A DNA stretch of 64,000 nt from Opitutaceae bacterium EW11 (GCA_003054665.1 QAYY01000002.1:434001-498000); one strand, 5' to 3'. Shown: positions 8,638-17,477, counted from the stretch's first letter. Program-made: numbers and translations. The notes: generated from the letters alone by a model not told the origin.

Positions 8638-11520
8638 TTAGAATCGGCGGACGTACGAGACCTCGAAGCTCCGGATGAACTTCGGATCCAGCCAGTAGAA
8701 GGAACCGCGGTTCCAGATCTCCGTGTTGAAGATATTGGTGACGTTGACATTCACCTCCCACTTCTTGGTCCGATAGCCGACCAGCCCGTCGAGCGTCGTG
8801 GCGGCGTCGACGTGGATCGTGTGCAGGCGATCCGTCGCGAAGGTGCCCTGGTGATACACGGTGGTTTGGAAAACCCAGTGTGCGGTGGGCGTGTAGATGA
8901 CGGTGAGGTTCGCCACCCGGTCCGGGATGCCCTCGACCTCGCGGTAGTCCGTCTCGCTGTCGGGAATCGTGGTCTGGAGGCGGCCGCCCCAACCGAACGC
9001 CTCGGCCGGGATGACGACCTTGCCGGATGCGTCCACGACGTCGGGATAGCCGGCGGACCGTGCGTCGATCGAGATGGAGCCGCCCTGGAGGTATTCCGAG
9101 CGGGAGAACGTCACACCGGCGATGAACGTGAGTTTGTCGTTGAGCACGAAGCGCAGGTCGCTTTCCCAACCGCGGCTCAGCGTGCTCGAGGCGGCGCCGC
9201 CGACGGTCGACACCGGGTCGAAGGACGTGCGCGTCTGGTCATACCACGCGAGGGTGGCGAAGAGCCGGTTTTTCAGGAGCGAGAACTTCGAGCCGAACTC
9301 CGTCATCTTCGAGCGTCCGAGGAGCTGGCCGGTGAGCAGCGGACGCACCGAGAACTCCTGCGCGGAGGCGTTGTTCACGATGAGCGACTGCTGGGCGTAG
9401 GTCCCGTAGAGCGTAACTCCCTTGACCGGGTTGTACGTGAGACTGGAGGACCAGGAGAGGCCGTAATCGGAGTCCTTCGCCGAGATGTCGTAGGGAAGGA
9501 ACATGCCGGTGCTGGCGTAGTAGGAGTACGGCGCGCCGGGATTGGTGCTGCCGCCGCGCTCGTAGGTGCCCGCGGGCTCCGTGGTCTTGGCGCTGACGTA
9601 GTCGATGCGCCCGCCGAGGAGGAGGTTCACCTTCTCGAAGAACGTCGTGTTCGTCAGGAGGCCGAGACCGGAATCGACGTAGCTGGACTTGGCGACGAAG
9701 GACGGCGGGCTGCCGTCGTAGCCGCGCTTGAGGATCATGCTGTAGAACGTGTCGTTCGGCGTGAACGTGTCCTCGATCCGGGTGGCGTCGTTGTGGACCA
9801 GGCTGCGGCGGAAATCGATGTCGGTCGGGCTGGTGGCCACACGGTAGGTGTCCAGGTAATACACGTTCGCCGAGGCGAGGGCGTCGATCTTGAGCCAGCG
9901 CGCCAGCTCGAGCTTGTGTTCGTAGGTCGTCTTGTTTTCCGCGGTGAAGACGGCCTGGCGCTGCGAGAACGGATTCCGGCCGTCCTTGATCTGGTTGTGG
10001 CCGTCGACGAGCGTCTGGTTCTTGAACATGTAGCCGTCGTGATCGTCGCTGATGAAATCGAGGAAGAAGCAGCCGATGTTCGCGGTGTAGTAGTCCTCGC
10101 CGAAGGACATCGTCTTGTTCAGGGGCTTCTCGACCCAGGAAGTCGGATCCAGGTCGAAAGCCGGCGGCAGGAAGAACGCGCTCACCGCGCCCGTGGTGTT
10201 CGGCAGCTGGTCGACCTTACCGGTCGGCTGCGTGACGTTCATCGTCGGATACACCTTGAGCTGGTAACCCTGGCGCTGCACGGACGGGACGCCGGTGTAC
10301 GAGGCGATGGCGGAGCTGTAAGTCTGGGTGTAGCCCGCCAGAAACTGGTCCATCGTGATGGTGGCGGGGTTGAGCTTCCGCGCGAGCCCCAGGTCCAAGT
10401 TCCCCTGCCAGGGGATGTTGCGGTACAAGGGATCGTTGGCCTGGCCGTTGTAGTAGAGACTGGGCCCGAAGGAGCTCAGCAGCCGGGCCGGATCGTTGGT
10501 CGTGGTGCTGAGCTGCGGCAGCCCGTAGTAATACGAGTTGCGCACCTCGCGCTCCGAAATCATGCCGTCGCGGTTCTCGTCGAGCTGATAGCTGAATCCG
10601 CCGTCCCAATACGTCTGCCGGGAGATGGTGTCCCGGGTGGTGCGGTTGATGCCGCCGGGCAGGCCGCCGTTGGAGTGCTGCCAGACGCTCCCCGTTTCGA
10701 CCCGGAGGCCGTCGGTCACGTTGAACGACAGGGTGTCCTGGATGAGCTGCTGCTTGTCGAAATTGTTCACTTTGTACGAGCCGGAGTCCTCGTTGTAGAC
10801 GTAGACGTGGTAGCCGCCCTTCTTGTTGATGAAGGGGATCGTCACCGGGCCGCCCACCTCGGCCGTGGCGATCTTCTTGTCGTACGAGCCGATCGTGATG
10901 CGGAACTGGCCGGACGGCTCCTCGAGATACTGCCCCGTGGTCGCGAGGCGCGCCGTCTTCGGATTGAAGTTCACGTACCCGCCGATGCGGCCCAGGCCGA
11001 AGATCGGGGAGGACGGGCCGCGCACGATTTCCAGCGAGTCGTTGGCCGTCCACATCGTCCGAAAATTGCCCTGCGGATCGATGCGCCGCATGCCGCGGAA
11101 GTAGAAGTCCGAGGTCTGGTTCCGGATGGAGATGTTGCCCTGCAGGCCGAAACGAAAATTCGAATACGTGCTGGGCGAAATCTTGATCAGATCCTCGGAG
11201 TTCCGGATGCCGAGGTTGTCGAGCAGGTTGGCGTTCACCACCGTTGCGGACCGCGGCGTCTCGGCGAGGGACTGGCTCAGGCCGAAGACGGAGCGCGTCG
11301 GTTCGGTCGGGAGGACGAGGGCCTTGTCCTCGAAGCCCTCCTCGGTGACCAGTTTCTCGACCTTGACGATTTCATCCTTGGGTTCGGCGTCCTTGGCTTC
11401 CGGGGAGACCTGCGCCTGCGCCGCCTGCGCGAGCAGGAGCGCGGCGAGCGCGGAGCGGAGGGGCGGAGCGGTTCGACCGGCGGGTTTTTCAAGGATGGGT
11501 GTGCGTGACATTTGCTTCAT
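8638..11520 (-). CDS. TonB-dependent outer-membrane receptor
   Basis: A 960-residue TonB-dependent receptor. A signal peptide (about residues 1-36, ending AQAAQAQ) is followed by a plug domain: SLAETPRSATVVNANLLDNL, the RNQTSDFYFRGM segment and the LEIVRGPSSPIFGLGRIGG segment match the plug pattern. A long 22-strand barrel domain rich in aromatic and Gly residues follows, ending with an aromatic C-terminal residue (SYVRRF) as expected for Bam-dependent insertion. The start is the ATG at 11520; an internal Met three codons later is also possible. It lies inside an amidase/asparaginase array, with Tat-type amidases upstream and Sec-type amidases downstream, so the likely job is importing an amide-containing substrate or its fragments, powered by the ExbBD-TonB operon at 19906-22139. 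The plug is also reminiscent of siderophore receptors, so ferric-chelate uptake cannot be excluded. Confidence 0.93.
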   Translation of the reverse strand: MKQMSRTPILEKPAGRTAPPLRSALAALLLAQAAQAQVSPEAKDAEPKDEIVKVEKLVTEEGFEDKALVLPTEPTRSVFGLSQSLAETPRSATVVNANLLDNLGIRNSEDLIKISPSTYSNFRFGLQGNISIRNQTSDFYFRGMRRIDPQGNFRTMWTANDSLEIVRGPSSPIFGLGRIGGYVNFNPKTARLATTGQYLEEPSGQFRITIGSYDKKIATAEVGGPVTIPFINKKGGYHVYVYNEDSGSYKVNNFDKQQLIQDTLSFNVTDGLRVETGSVWQHSNGGLPGGINRTTRDTISRQTYWDGGFSYQLDENRDGMISEREVRNSYYYGLPQLSTTTNDPARLLSSFGPSLYYNGQANDPLYRNIPWQGNLDLGLARKLNPATITMDQFLAGYTQTYSSAIASYTGVPSVQRQGYQLKVYPTMNVTQPTGKVDQLPNTTGAVSAFFLPPAFDLDPTSWVEKPLNKTMSFGEDYYTANIGCFFLDFISDDHDGYMFKNQTLVDGHNQIKDGRNPFSQRQAVFTAENKTTYEHKLELARWLKIDALASANVYYLDTYRVATSPTDIDFRRSLVHNDATRIEDTFTPNDTFYSMILKRGYDGSPPSFVAKSSYVDSGLGLLTNTTFFEKVNLLLGGRIDYVSAKTTEPAGTYERGGSTNPGAPYSYYASTGMFLPYDISAKDSDYGLSWSSSLTYNPVKGVTLYGTYAQQSLIVNNASAQEFSVRPLLTGQLLGRSKMTEFGSKFSLLKNRLFATLAWYDQTRTSFDPVSTVGGAASSTLSRGWESDLRFVLNDKLTFIAGVTFSRSEYLQGGSISIDARSAGYPDVVDASGKVVIPAEAFGWGGRLQTTIPDSETDYREVEGIPDRVANLTVIYTPTAHWVFQTTVYHQGTFATDRLHTIHVDAATTLDGLVGYRTKKWEVNVNVTNIFNTEIWNRGSFYWLDPKFIRSFEVSYVRRF

Positions 11521-11548
11521 GATGCTTGGTGGAGAGGCGAAAAGGGTC

Positions 11549-11565
11549 GGGCCGCGGCGCGGCCC
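11549..11565 (-). other. Short GC hairpin upstream of receptor gene
   Basis: A 7-bp perfect inverted repeat (arms 11549-11555 and 11559-11565, 3-base loop) lies between the stop of the 11590-13146 amidase and the receptor start. On the minus strand it is followed within a few bases by a TTTT run, so it could be a weak terminator or an mRNA-stabilising stem in the 5' leader of the receptor gene. Confidence 0.5.
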
Positions 11566-11589
11566 GGGTGATGGGCGTGGACGGCAGGG

Positions 11590-13146
11590 TCAGAGCGGCG
11601 GCTTCCGCCAGCCGCCGCTGCGCGACTCGAGGTACGCGGCGACCGCGATGGTGATGTCCTCGCGCCAGGGCGCGGCGGCGACCTGGACGCCGATGGGGAG
11701 TTTCCCGTCGGCGGAGGTGCCGCAGCGCACCACGGTCACGGGCCAGCCGGTGCTGTTGAACGCGCCGGTGTAGCTCCACGCCATGGGATTGGGCGCCGTG
11801 CCGGGAGGACGGTCGATGACCTCGGCGGGTTTGCCCGCGACCGGGCAGAGCAGGACGTCGTAGCTCTTGAACCACTCGAGCATCCGGCTCTTGGAGAGGT
11901 CGGCCATCTCCCACGCCTCGATGTATTCGGCGGACGAGATCGGCGTCATCGTCTTCATCCGCTCGGCGACCGCGGGAGAGTAGTTCTGCGTGCCCCACTT
12001 GGCGGCCATGCGTTTGTAGAACGCCCAGCCGTCGCCGTTGGTGAGCTTCCGCCGCGCTTCGAAGAGGTCGACGAAGATGTCCTTCGGCAGGTCCTCGTTC
12101 ACGGAGGCAACGGCCTCGCCGAGCCAACTCGCGGCCTGGCGGACGGCGTTCTGCGTGTCGTCGTCCGTCTCGGTCATGCCGTTGGTCGGGAAGAAAACCG
12201 CGCGCAGCTTCTTGAGGTCCACCGCCGCGGGATCGGACCAGGGGACCGGCGCGCAGGCCGCATCGTGAAAGTCGGGGCCGGCGATGAGCGGCGTGATCAG
12301 GGCGATGTCCTCGACCCGGCGCGCCATCGGTCCCAGCTGCTGCCAGAGATCGAACACCCCGCCGAAGTCCACGATGTGTCCGGTGCGGGGGACGCGGACG
12401 CTCGTCGGTTTGATGCCGACGATGCCGTTGATGTGCGCGGGCCCGCGGATCGAGCCGCCCCAGTCGGAGCCGATGTCGAAGGCGCTCATCCCGGCCGCGA
12501 CCGAGGCGCCGGCGCCGCCCGAAGAACCGGACGTCGTGCGGGTGAGGTCATAGGGATTGTGCGACGAGCCGTAGAGGAGGTTCGACGCGGCGTTGAGGCC
12601 GGCCAGCCCGCCGAGGGTGAACTCCGGCGTGTTGGTCTTTCCGAGGAGTATGGCGCCGGCCTTGCGAACGCGGGCTACGACGGTGGCGTCTTTCTTCGGA
12701 ATGTATTGCTGCCGGCCGTACGTGGCCCCGGTGGAGATCACGCCCTCCGTGTCGAGGGAGTCCTTGATCGTCATCGGCACGCCGTGAAGCGCGCCCTTGA
12801 TGTCTCCGCGGGCGAGGGCCTCGTCCGCGGCCTTGGCTTCGGCGAGCGCGCGTTCGTGGCAGTTCATCACCACGGCGTTGAGCCGGTCGTTGATTGCGTC
12901 CTGGCGGGCGATGAACGCCTGGACCGCTTCCGTGGAGGAGATCTTCTTCTCGCGGATCAGCTGGGCGAGCCGCGTGGCCGACATGAAAAGCACGTCGTCG
13001 GTCTTGTCGCCGGACGAGACATACGGCGCGGCTTGGGAGCGGGTGGCGGCGAGCGACGAGGCGGCGAAGGCGGTGGCGAGCCAACCCGCGTTGCGCAGGA
13101 AGTCGCGGCGGCCGGAGGCGGCGAGGGAAAGGGTGGAGCGTTGCAT
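11590..13146 (-). CDS. Tat-exported amidase (amidase signature family)
   Basis: A 518-residue amidase whose N-terminus carries a twin-arginine signal (SGRRDFLRNAGW, R13-R14, then an alanine-rich hydrophobic stretch ending near SQAAPY), so it is probably folded before export. The triad is K128 (TIKDSLD), S208 (SGSSGGAG) and S232 (SDWGGSIRGP). It has the GAG and DWGGSIRG variants that distinguish this pair from the Sec-type amidases downstream. It is 22 bases downstream of the second Tat-type amidase and 69 bases upstream of the receptor gene. Both Tat enzymes end with a GGW.KPPL C-terminus. Predicted role: periplasmic amide hydrolysis; the family also includes aryl-acylamidases and peptide amidases, and the sequence does not decide between them. 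Confidence 0.92.
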   Translation of the reverse strand: MQRSTLSLAASGRRDFLRNAGWLATAFAASSLAATRSQAAPYVSSGDKTDDVLFMSATRLAQLIREKKISSTEAVQAFIARQDAINDRLNAVVMNCHERALAEAKAADEALARGDIKGALHGVPMTIKDSLDTEGVISTGATYGRQQYIPKKDATVVARVRKAGAILLGKTNTPEFTLGGLAGLNAASNLLYGSSHNPYDLTRTTSGSSGGAGASVAAGMSAFDIGSDWGGSIRGPAHINGIVGIKPTSVRVPRTGHIVDFGGVFDLWQQLGPMARRVEDIALITPLIAGPDFHDAACAPVPWSDPAAVDLKKLRAVFFPTNGMTETDDDTQNAVRQAASWLGEAVASVNEDLPKDIFVDLFEARRKLTNGDGWAFYKRMAAKWGTQNYSPAVAERMKTMTPISSAEYIEAWEMADLSKSRMLEWFKSYDVLLCPVAGKPAEVIDRPPGTAPNPMAWSYTGAFNSTGWPVTVVRCGTSADGKLPIGVQVAAAPWREDITIAVAAYLESRSGGWRKPPL

Positions 13147-13168
13147 GGTTCGATGAGGGCCGAGGATT

Positions 13169-14734
13169 TCAGAGGGGCGGCTTCTGCCAGCCGCCGGATT
13201 TGCCTTCGATGTGGGAGAGGGCGGCGATCACCACGTCGTCGCGCCAGGGCTGGGCGACGACCTGGATGCCGAGGGGGAGCGGGGCCTTTTCGGCCGTGCC
13301 GCAGCGGACCACGCCGGCCGGCCAGCCCGTGGTGTTGTATTCGCTGGTATAGGACGCCCCCATCCAGTTCTTGGGCCGCTCCGCGTCGAGCGGGATGGGC
13401 GCGCAGTTGCTCGCGGGGCAGACGATCAGGTCGTACTGCTCGAACCACGCGAGCTGCTCGCTGCGGATCGCGTCCATGTCCTCGCACAGCTTCGTGAAGC
13501 GCTCGGCGGGCACGACCTCGCCGTCGAGCCTGAGGCCCGGGGAAGCCTGCAACGTACCGTGTTTTTTGAGCAGCCGCCGGATGTGCTCGCGGCCGTCGGC
13601 GCCGTTGAAGGCGTTCCGCGTCTCGGCGAGTTCCTTCATCTTCGGGGGGCGGTCCTCGGCGATCTTGCAGCCGAGCTCGGAAAAGTAGGCGACGCATTGC
13701 TTCACGGTGGCCTGGATCTCCGGGGTCGGGTCGACCTGGCCGTTGGTCGTGTAGAACGCGATCCGCAGGCTGCCCAGGTTCACCGCGGCGGGATCGCCGA
13801 GCGGCACCGGGGCCATGGCGGCGTCCCACGAATCCGGCCCCTGCAGGATCGGCAGCAGGAGCGCGAGGTCCTCGACCCGCCGGGCGAGCGGGCCCGTTTC
13901 CTGGAAGGAGTCGAACGCGCCGCCGTAGCCGACGATGTGGCCCGTCCGCGGCACGCGCCCGAGGGTCGGCTTGATGCCGGCGATGCCGTTGGCGAACGCA
14001 GGGCCGCGGATCGAACCGCCGTAGTCGGAGCCGATGTCGAACGACGATCCTCCGCAGGCGACGATCGCGCCGGCGCCGCCGGAAGAGCCGGACGGCTGGT
14101 AGTCGAGATTGTACGGATTGCGGGTGACGCCGAAGACGAGGTTGATCGTTCCCTTGCCGCCGCCGCCGAGGGTGAACTCCGGCGTATTCGATTTCCCGAG
14201 AAGAATCGCACCGGCGGCGCGGGCTCGCGCGACCACGGTGGCGTCCTTGCCGGGGATGAAATCTTTCCGGCCCAGCGTGCCTCCGGTCGACAGGATGCCC
14301 GCGGTGTCGAAGGAGTCCTTGATGGTCATCGGCACGCCGTGGAGCGGCCCCTTCAGCTTGCCCTTCGCGAGCAGCGCGTCGGCTTCGGCGGCCTCCATGA
14401 GGGCGCGCTCGTAGCACTTCGTCACGATGGCGTTGATCTTCGGATTGACCTGCTCGATGCGGGCGATGTGGAGCTTCACCGCTTCCGTCGCGGAGATTTT
14501 TTTCGCGCGGATCAGCTCGGCGAGCTTGGTCGCCGACATGGCGAGCGGATCGTTGGACGGATCCTTGGAACGCAAGCCGCCCGAGAGCGCTTCGGCCGCT
14601 CCGAGGCGCGGGCGGAGGGTGGCGAGGGCGAGGGCGGCCGCCGTGCCGTAGCCGGCGGTGCGGAGGAACTGGCGGCGTCCGGTGGGCAGAGTCAGAGGGC
14701 GGTTTCCTGGCGGTGAAGAGCGATGGGAGGGCAT
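13169..14734 (-). CDS. Tat-exported amidase (amidase signature family)
   Basis: A 521-residue paralogue of the 11590-13146 enzyme. The N-terminus has a twin-arginine motif (TGRRQFLRTAGYG, R20-R21) and an alanine/leucine-rich core ending about residue 48. Catalytic residues are K139 (TIKDSFD), S217 (SGSSGGAG) and S241 (SDYGGSIRGP). The first 19 residues before the Tat motif are proline-rich; no nearer start keeps a normal n-region, so the ATG at 14734 is retained. It follows the asparaginase at 14769-15881 by 34 bases, consistent with an operon. Amide hydrolysis in the periplasm is inferred from the family and signal; the substrate is unknown. Confidence 0.92.
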   Translation of the reverse strand: MPSHRSSPPGNRPLTLPTGRRQFLRTAGYGTAAALALATLRPRLGAAEALSGGLRSKDPSNDPLAMSATKLAELIRAKKISATEAVKLHIARIEQVNPKINAIVTKCYERALMEAAEADALLAKGKLKGPLHGVPMTIKDSFDTAGILSTGGTLGRKDFIPGKDATVVARARAAGAILLGKSNTPEFTLGGGGKGTINLVFGVTRNPYNLDYQPSGSSGGAGAIVACGGSSFDIGSDYGGSIRGPAFANGIAGIKPTLGRVPRTGHIVGYGGAFDSFQETGPLARRVEDLALLLPILQGPDSWDAAMAPVPLGDPAAVNLGSLRIAFYTTNGQVDPTPEIQATVKQCVAYFSELGCKIAEDRPPKMKELAETRNAFNGADGREHIRRLLKKHGTLQASPGLRLDGEVVPAERFTKLCEDMDAIRSEQLAWFEQYDLIVCPASNCAPIPLDAERPKNWMGASYTSEYNTTGWPAGVVRCGTAEKAPLPLGIQVVAQPWRDDVVIAALSHIEGKSGGWQKPPL

Positions 14735-14768
14735 GGGAACGGTCGGTCCGGCAGTGGTATCTATCGGG

Positions 14769-15881
14769 TTAATACTCGTTGAAGATCCGGCGGATCTCCT
14801 CGAGGTCGGTGGTTTTGGTCAGGGCGAGCTGGAGAAGCGTGCGCGCCTTTTCGGGCGGAAGATTGTCGCCGGCGACGATGTTGGCCTCGCGGCGCCGGAT
14901 CGTGTCCTGGACGCGGCCGCCGCGGGTTCGGGCGGTGGCGACGACCACCACGCCCTTCGCCTGGGCGCGTTTGACGGCCTCGACCTGCGTGCCCCCGAGG
15001 GCGCCGGCGCCCGTGCCGTCGACGACGATTCCCTTCACCCCGTGGTCGACGAGCGCGTCGATGAGGTAGCCGGCGGGCTCGGTGTACGCGTAGACGATCT
15101 CGACGGGCGGGAGCTGCGCCGGAAGCGAGGCGATGTTGAACTCCGAGTTGAAGGTGTGACGGCGGACCGGCGAGCTGTAGAACTTGACGATGTCGGGATC
15201 GGCGACGCCGATCGCGCCGAGATCGACGCTCTTGAACGTCTCCACGCGGTAGGCGCTCGTCTTGGTCACGTCGCGCGCCGGATTCACAAACTGGTTCATC
15301 GCGTGCAACACGCCCTTGTCCGCCGCGTCCGGGCAGGCCGCGACGCGCACGGCGTTGAGAAGGTTGAGCGGTCCGTCGCCGCTGAGCCCGGTCCAGGGAC
15401 GCTGGGAGCCGACGAAGACGACCGGCTTATGGATGCTGACCACCAGGTCCATGAAGTACGCGGTCTCCGCCATCGTGTTGGTGCCGTGGGTCACGACGAT
15501 GCCGTCCACGGATTTGTCCTCCGCGAGTTCCTGCAGCCGGCGGGCGACCTTGTACCAGTGCTCGATCGTCATCCCGCCGGTGACGTCTTCCGGCTGGCGG
15601 AAATCCTCCGTCCGAACCTGGGCGTAGAGAGCGAGGTCGGGCAGGTCGTGCACCCAATCGTCCGGCGCGACGCGGAAGCCCTTGCCGCCGTAGTTGGAGA
15701 CATTGAGGCGCGTGTCGCCGCGGCTGGCGATCGTGCCTCCCATCGAGAGGATGACGACGCGGGGGAGCTGAACGCCCTTCGGCGCATAGGCGCTGGGAAT
15801 CTCCTGGGCAGGCGCCGTCGGGCAGACGGCGGGCGCCAGGAGAGAAACGAGAGCGAGGCAAAGTCGGGGAGGGAAGTGCAT
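14769..15881 (-). CDS. Exported type II-like asparaginase/glutaminase
   Basis: A 370-residue member of the bacterial asparaginase family, which hydrolyses asparagine (and often glutamine) to the acid and ammonia. A signal peptide (residues 1-26, ending PTAPAQ) puts it in the periplasm. The nucleophile region is SMGGTIASRG (T50), the second motif is THGTNTMAE (T134) and the lysine is K207 in RDVTKT. In the well-studied type II enzymes the second motif reads GTDT; here the Asp is Asn (N135), and the residue before GGT is Met rather than Thr. These changes could shift the substrate away from free asparagine. It is the second gene of the array in transcription order, 19 bases after the first asparaginase. 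Confidence 0.9.
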   Translation of the reverse strand: MHFPPRLCLALVSLLAPAVCPTAPAQEIPSAYAPKGVQLPRVVILSMGGTIASRGDTRLNVSNYGGKGFRVAPDDWVHDLPDLALYAQVRTEDFRQPEDVTGGMTIEHWYKVARRLQELAEDKSVDGIVVTHGTNTMAETAYFMDLVVSIHKPVVFVGSQRPWTGLSGDGPLNLLNAVRVAACPDAADKGVLHAMNQFVNPARDVTKTSAYRVETFKSVDLGAIGVADPDIVKFYSSPVRRHTFNSEFNIASLPAQLPPVEIVYAYTEPAGYLIDALVDHGVKGIVVDGTGAGALGGTQVEAVKRAQAKGVVVVATARTRGGRVQDTIRRREANIVAGDNLPPEKARTLLQLALTKTTDLEEIRRIFNEY

Positions 15882-15900
15882 GGCGTCGCGGAAAAATGCG

Positions 15901-16938
15901 TCAGTACGTGTTGAACATCCGTTGGAGCTCCCGCGGATCGGTCGTCTTCGTCAGCCCTAGCCGCAGGAGGACGCGGGCCTTCTGCGCGTTGAGGTTGTCG
16001 GAGGTGACGACTCCGCGGCCCTCGCTTTTTTCGCTGAGGACCACGCGGCCGGAGCCTTTGCGGTCGCTCTGCACGATGACCACGCCTGCGCCCAGCGCCT
16101 TGGCGGCGGCCTTGCGGAACGAAGCCGCGCCGTCGTTGAGCACGATCCCCTTGGCGCCCGCGGCGACCAGCGCCTCGATCGGCGCGGGGGAGGCCTCCTG
16201 GTAACCGTAGACGATGTCGACGACCGGAAGCGTCTCGAGTGCGGAGACGTCGAATTCGCTCTGAAAGGTGTGGCGCGTGAGCGGAGTGCGGTAGAACACG
16301 ACGCGGTCCGAGTCGGTGTAGCCGAGGGGGCCGATGTCGCGGTCGACAAACGTCTCGACGTGGTAGGTGTTCCCCTTGGTGACGAAACGCGCGGAGTGGA
16401 TCGTGTCGTTGAGAACGACCATGACGCCCTTGCCGACGGCGTCCGGGCAGACGGCGACGCGCACCGAATTGTAGAGATTGAACGGTCCGTCGCGGCTGAT
16501 CGCGGTGAAGGGGCGCATCGCTCCGACCACCACGACGGGCTTCTTCGATTTCACCGTGAGCTGGAGGAAGTACGCCGTCTCCTCGAGCGTGGACGTTCCG
16601 TGGGTGACGACGGCGCCGGCGATCTCCGGGCGGGCCAGCGCGGCGTTGATGCCCTTCCCGAGTTTGAGGAGCTGCGCGGCGCCGATCTCCCCGCTGCCGA
16701 CGTTCGATACCTCCTGTATTTCAACTTTGGCGACAGACTGGAGCTCCGGCAGGTCGTCGAGCAGCTCCTTCGGGGAGACGCGGCCGTCGCTGTACTCGTA
16801 GAGTTTGTCGCGATGGGCGCCTTTGCTCTGGATCGTGCCGCCGGTGGTGAAGAGGGCGACGGTCGGAAGGTCGGCCGCAAGGAGTCGCGGCGCGAGGGAC
16901 AGGAGGAGGACCAGGATCAGGTGGCGAATGGTTTTCAC
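15901..16938 (-). CDS. Exported type II-like asparaginase/glutaminase
   Basis: A 345-residue asparaginase-family protein when started at the GTG at 16938, which places a signal peptide directly at the N-terminus (KTIRHLILVLLLSLAPRLLA). An upstream ATG at 16983 would add 15 residues and has an AAAGGG sequence just before it, so the start is uncertain. The nucleophile motif is TTGGTIQSKG (T35), the second motif THGTSTLEE (T115) has Ser (S116) where type II enzymes have Asp, and K188 sits in FVTKGN. It is the first gene of the amidase-asparaginase array; its upstream region holds paired AT-rich dyads. Likely role: periplasmic release of ammonia from an amide side chain, possibly within peptides rather than free asparagine. 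Confidence 0.9.
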   Translation of the reverse strand: MKTIRHLILVLLLSLAPRLLAADLPTVALFTTGGTIQSKGAHRDKLYEYSDGRVSPKELLDDLPELQSVAKVEIQEVSNVGSGEIGAAQLLKLGKGINAALARPEIAGAVVTHGTSTLEETAYFLQLTVKSKKPVVVVGAMRPFTAISRDGPFNLYNSVRVAVCPDAVGKGVMVVLNDTIHSARFVTKGNTYHVETFVDRDIGPLGYTDSDRVVFYRTPLTRHTFQSEFDVSALETLPVVDIVYGYQEASPAPIEALVAAGAKGIVLNDGAASFRKAAAKALGAGVVIVQSDRKGSGRVVLSEKSEGRGVVTSDNLNAQKARVLLRLGLTKTTDPRELQRMFNTY

Positions 16939-17126
16939 GGCGTGCTTGGGCGCCGAACGAACGACGGGCGGGCGGGCCGTCATCGGCCCTTTTGCGAAGC
17001 CGCACCGGTGGGGGAACTTTCGGTGCGGCCCGCAGGTATTATCCGCGTCGGGTCGGCTTGCGGTGTGTTGGTCGAGCAGGCCACCGTCAGCACCGCCGGT
17101 GCCAGAAGCGCGCGCCGATCGATAGA

Positions 17127-17180
17127 TGAATTTTATTCGGCGACGCGCGCGGGAAAGGCTGACGCGCGGAATAAAATTCA
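17127..17180 (-). promoter_or_regulatory. Paired AT-rich operator-like dyads upstream of the asparaginase-amidase array
   Basis: In the 539-base gap between the TonB operon and the first asparaginase, two 12-base sequences (17127-17138 and 17169-17180) are perfect reverse complements. Each contains a GAAT-N3-ATTC palindrome (17128-17138 and 17169-17179), and their centres are 41 bases apart, near four helical turns. They stand out as AT-rich islands in very GC-rich DNA. A regulator binding two sites, perhaps by looping, is the inferred meaning. The rest of the gap holds the terminator at 17418-17445, a small GCACCG/CGGTGC hairpin near 17003-17028 and no supported gene. Confidence 0.5.
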
Positions 17181-17417
17181 ACCAAACGTCCTCGGACGGC
17201 AGCGCGAGCGGTCCCGTCGGTTCGCCATGCGCGCTTCCTCTTCGGCGAGATCGCAGGCTGAAAGAAAATGGACAGTTGCCGGCCGGTGAAAAGGAGGGCC
17301 GGGGAGAAAATTGACCACACGCCGCCGGAAAGACTCCAGGCCGGCCCGTGGCCTCCGAGCTCTTTCGGGATCGCCGAATCACGGAGGGCTCCGGAAACCG
17401 GCCGTGTTCCCGGAGAC

Positions 17418-17445
17418 AAAAAAGGCCGCCTCGGGGGAGGCGACC
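17418..17445 (-). terminator. Intrinsic terminator of the TonB operon
   Basis: On the minus strand a 9-bp stem (arms 17437-17445 and 17424-17432, one G-U pair, loop of four G/C bases) is followed by six T residues. It begins 33 bases after the stop codon of the last gene of the TonB operon and should end that transcript before the asparaginase array. Confidence 0.85.
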
Positions 17446-17477
17446 TGAAACCGGGGGAAGGAGTATCCGTGCCAGTG

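Noticed and set aside
5149-11508. A 2119-codon open frame on the plus strand antisense to four genes
   Set aside because: It is a mirror frame of the minus-strand amidases and receptor in very GC-rich DNA, with Arg/Gly/Asp/Val-rich low-complexity translation and no domain. The minus-strand proteins have full catalytic motifs.
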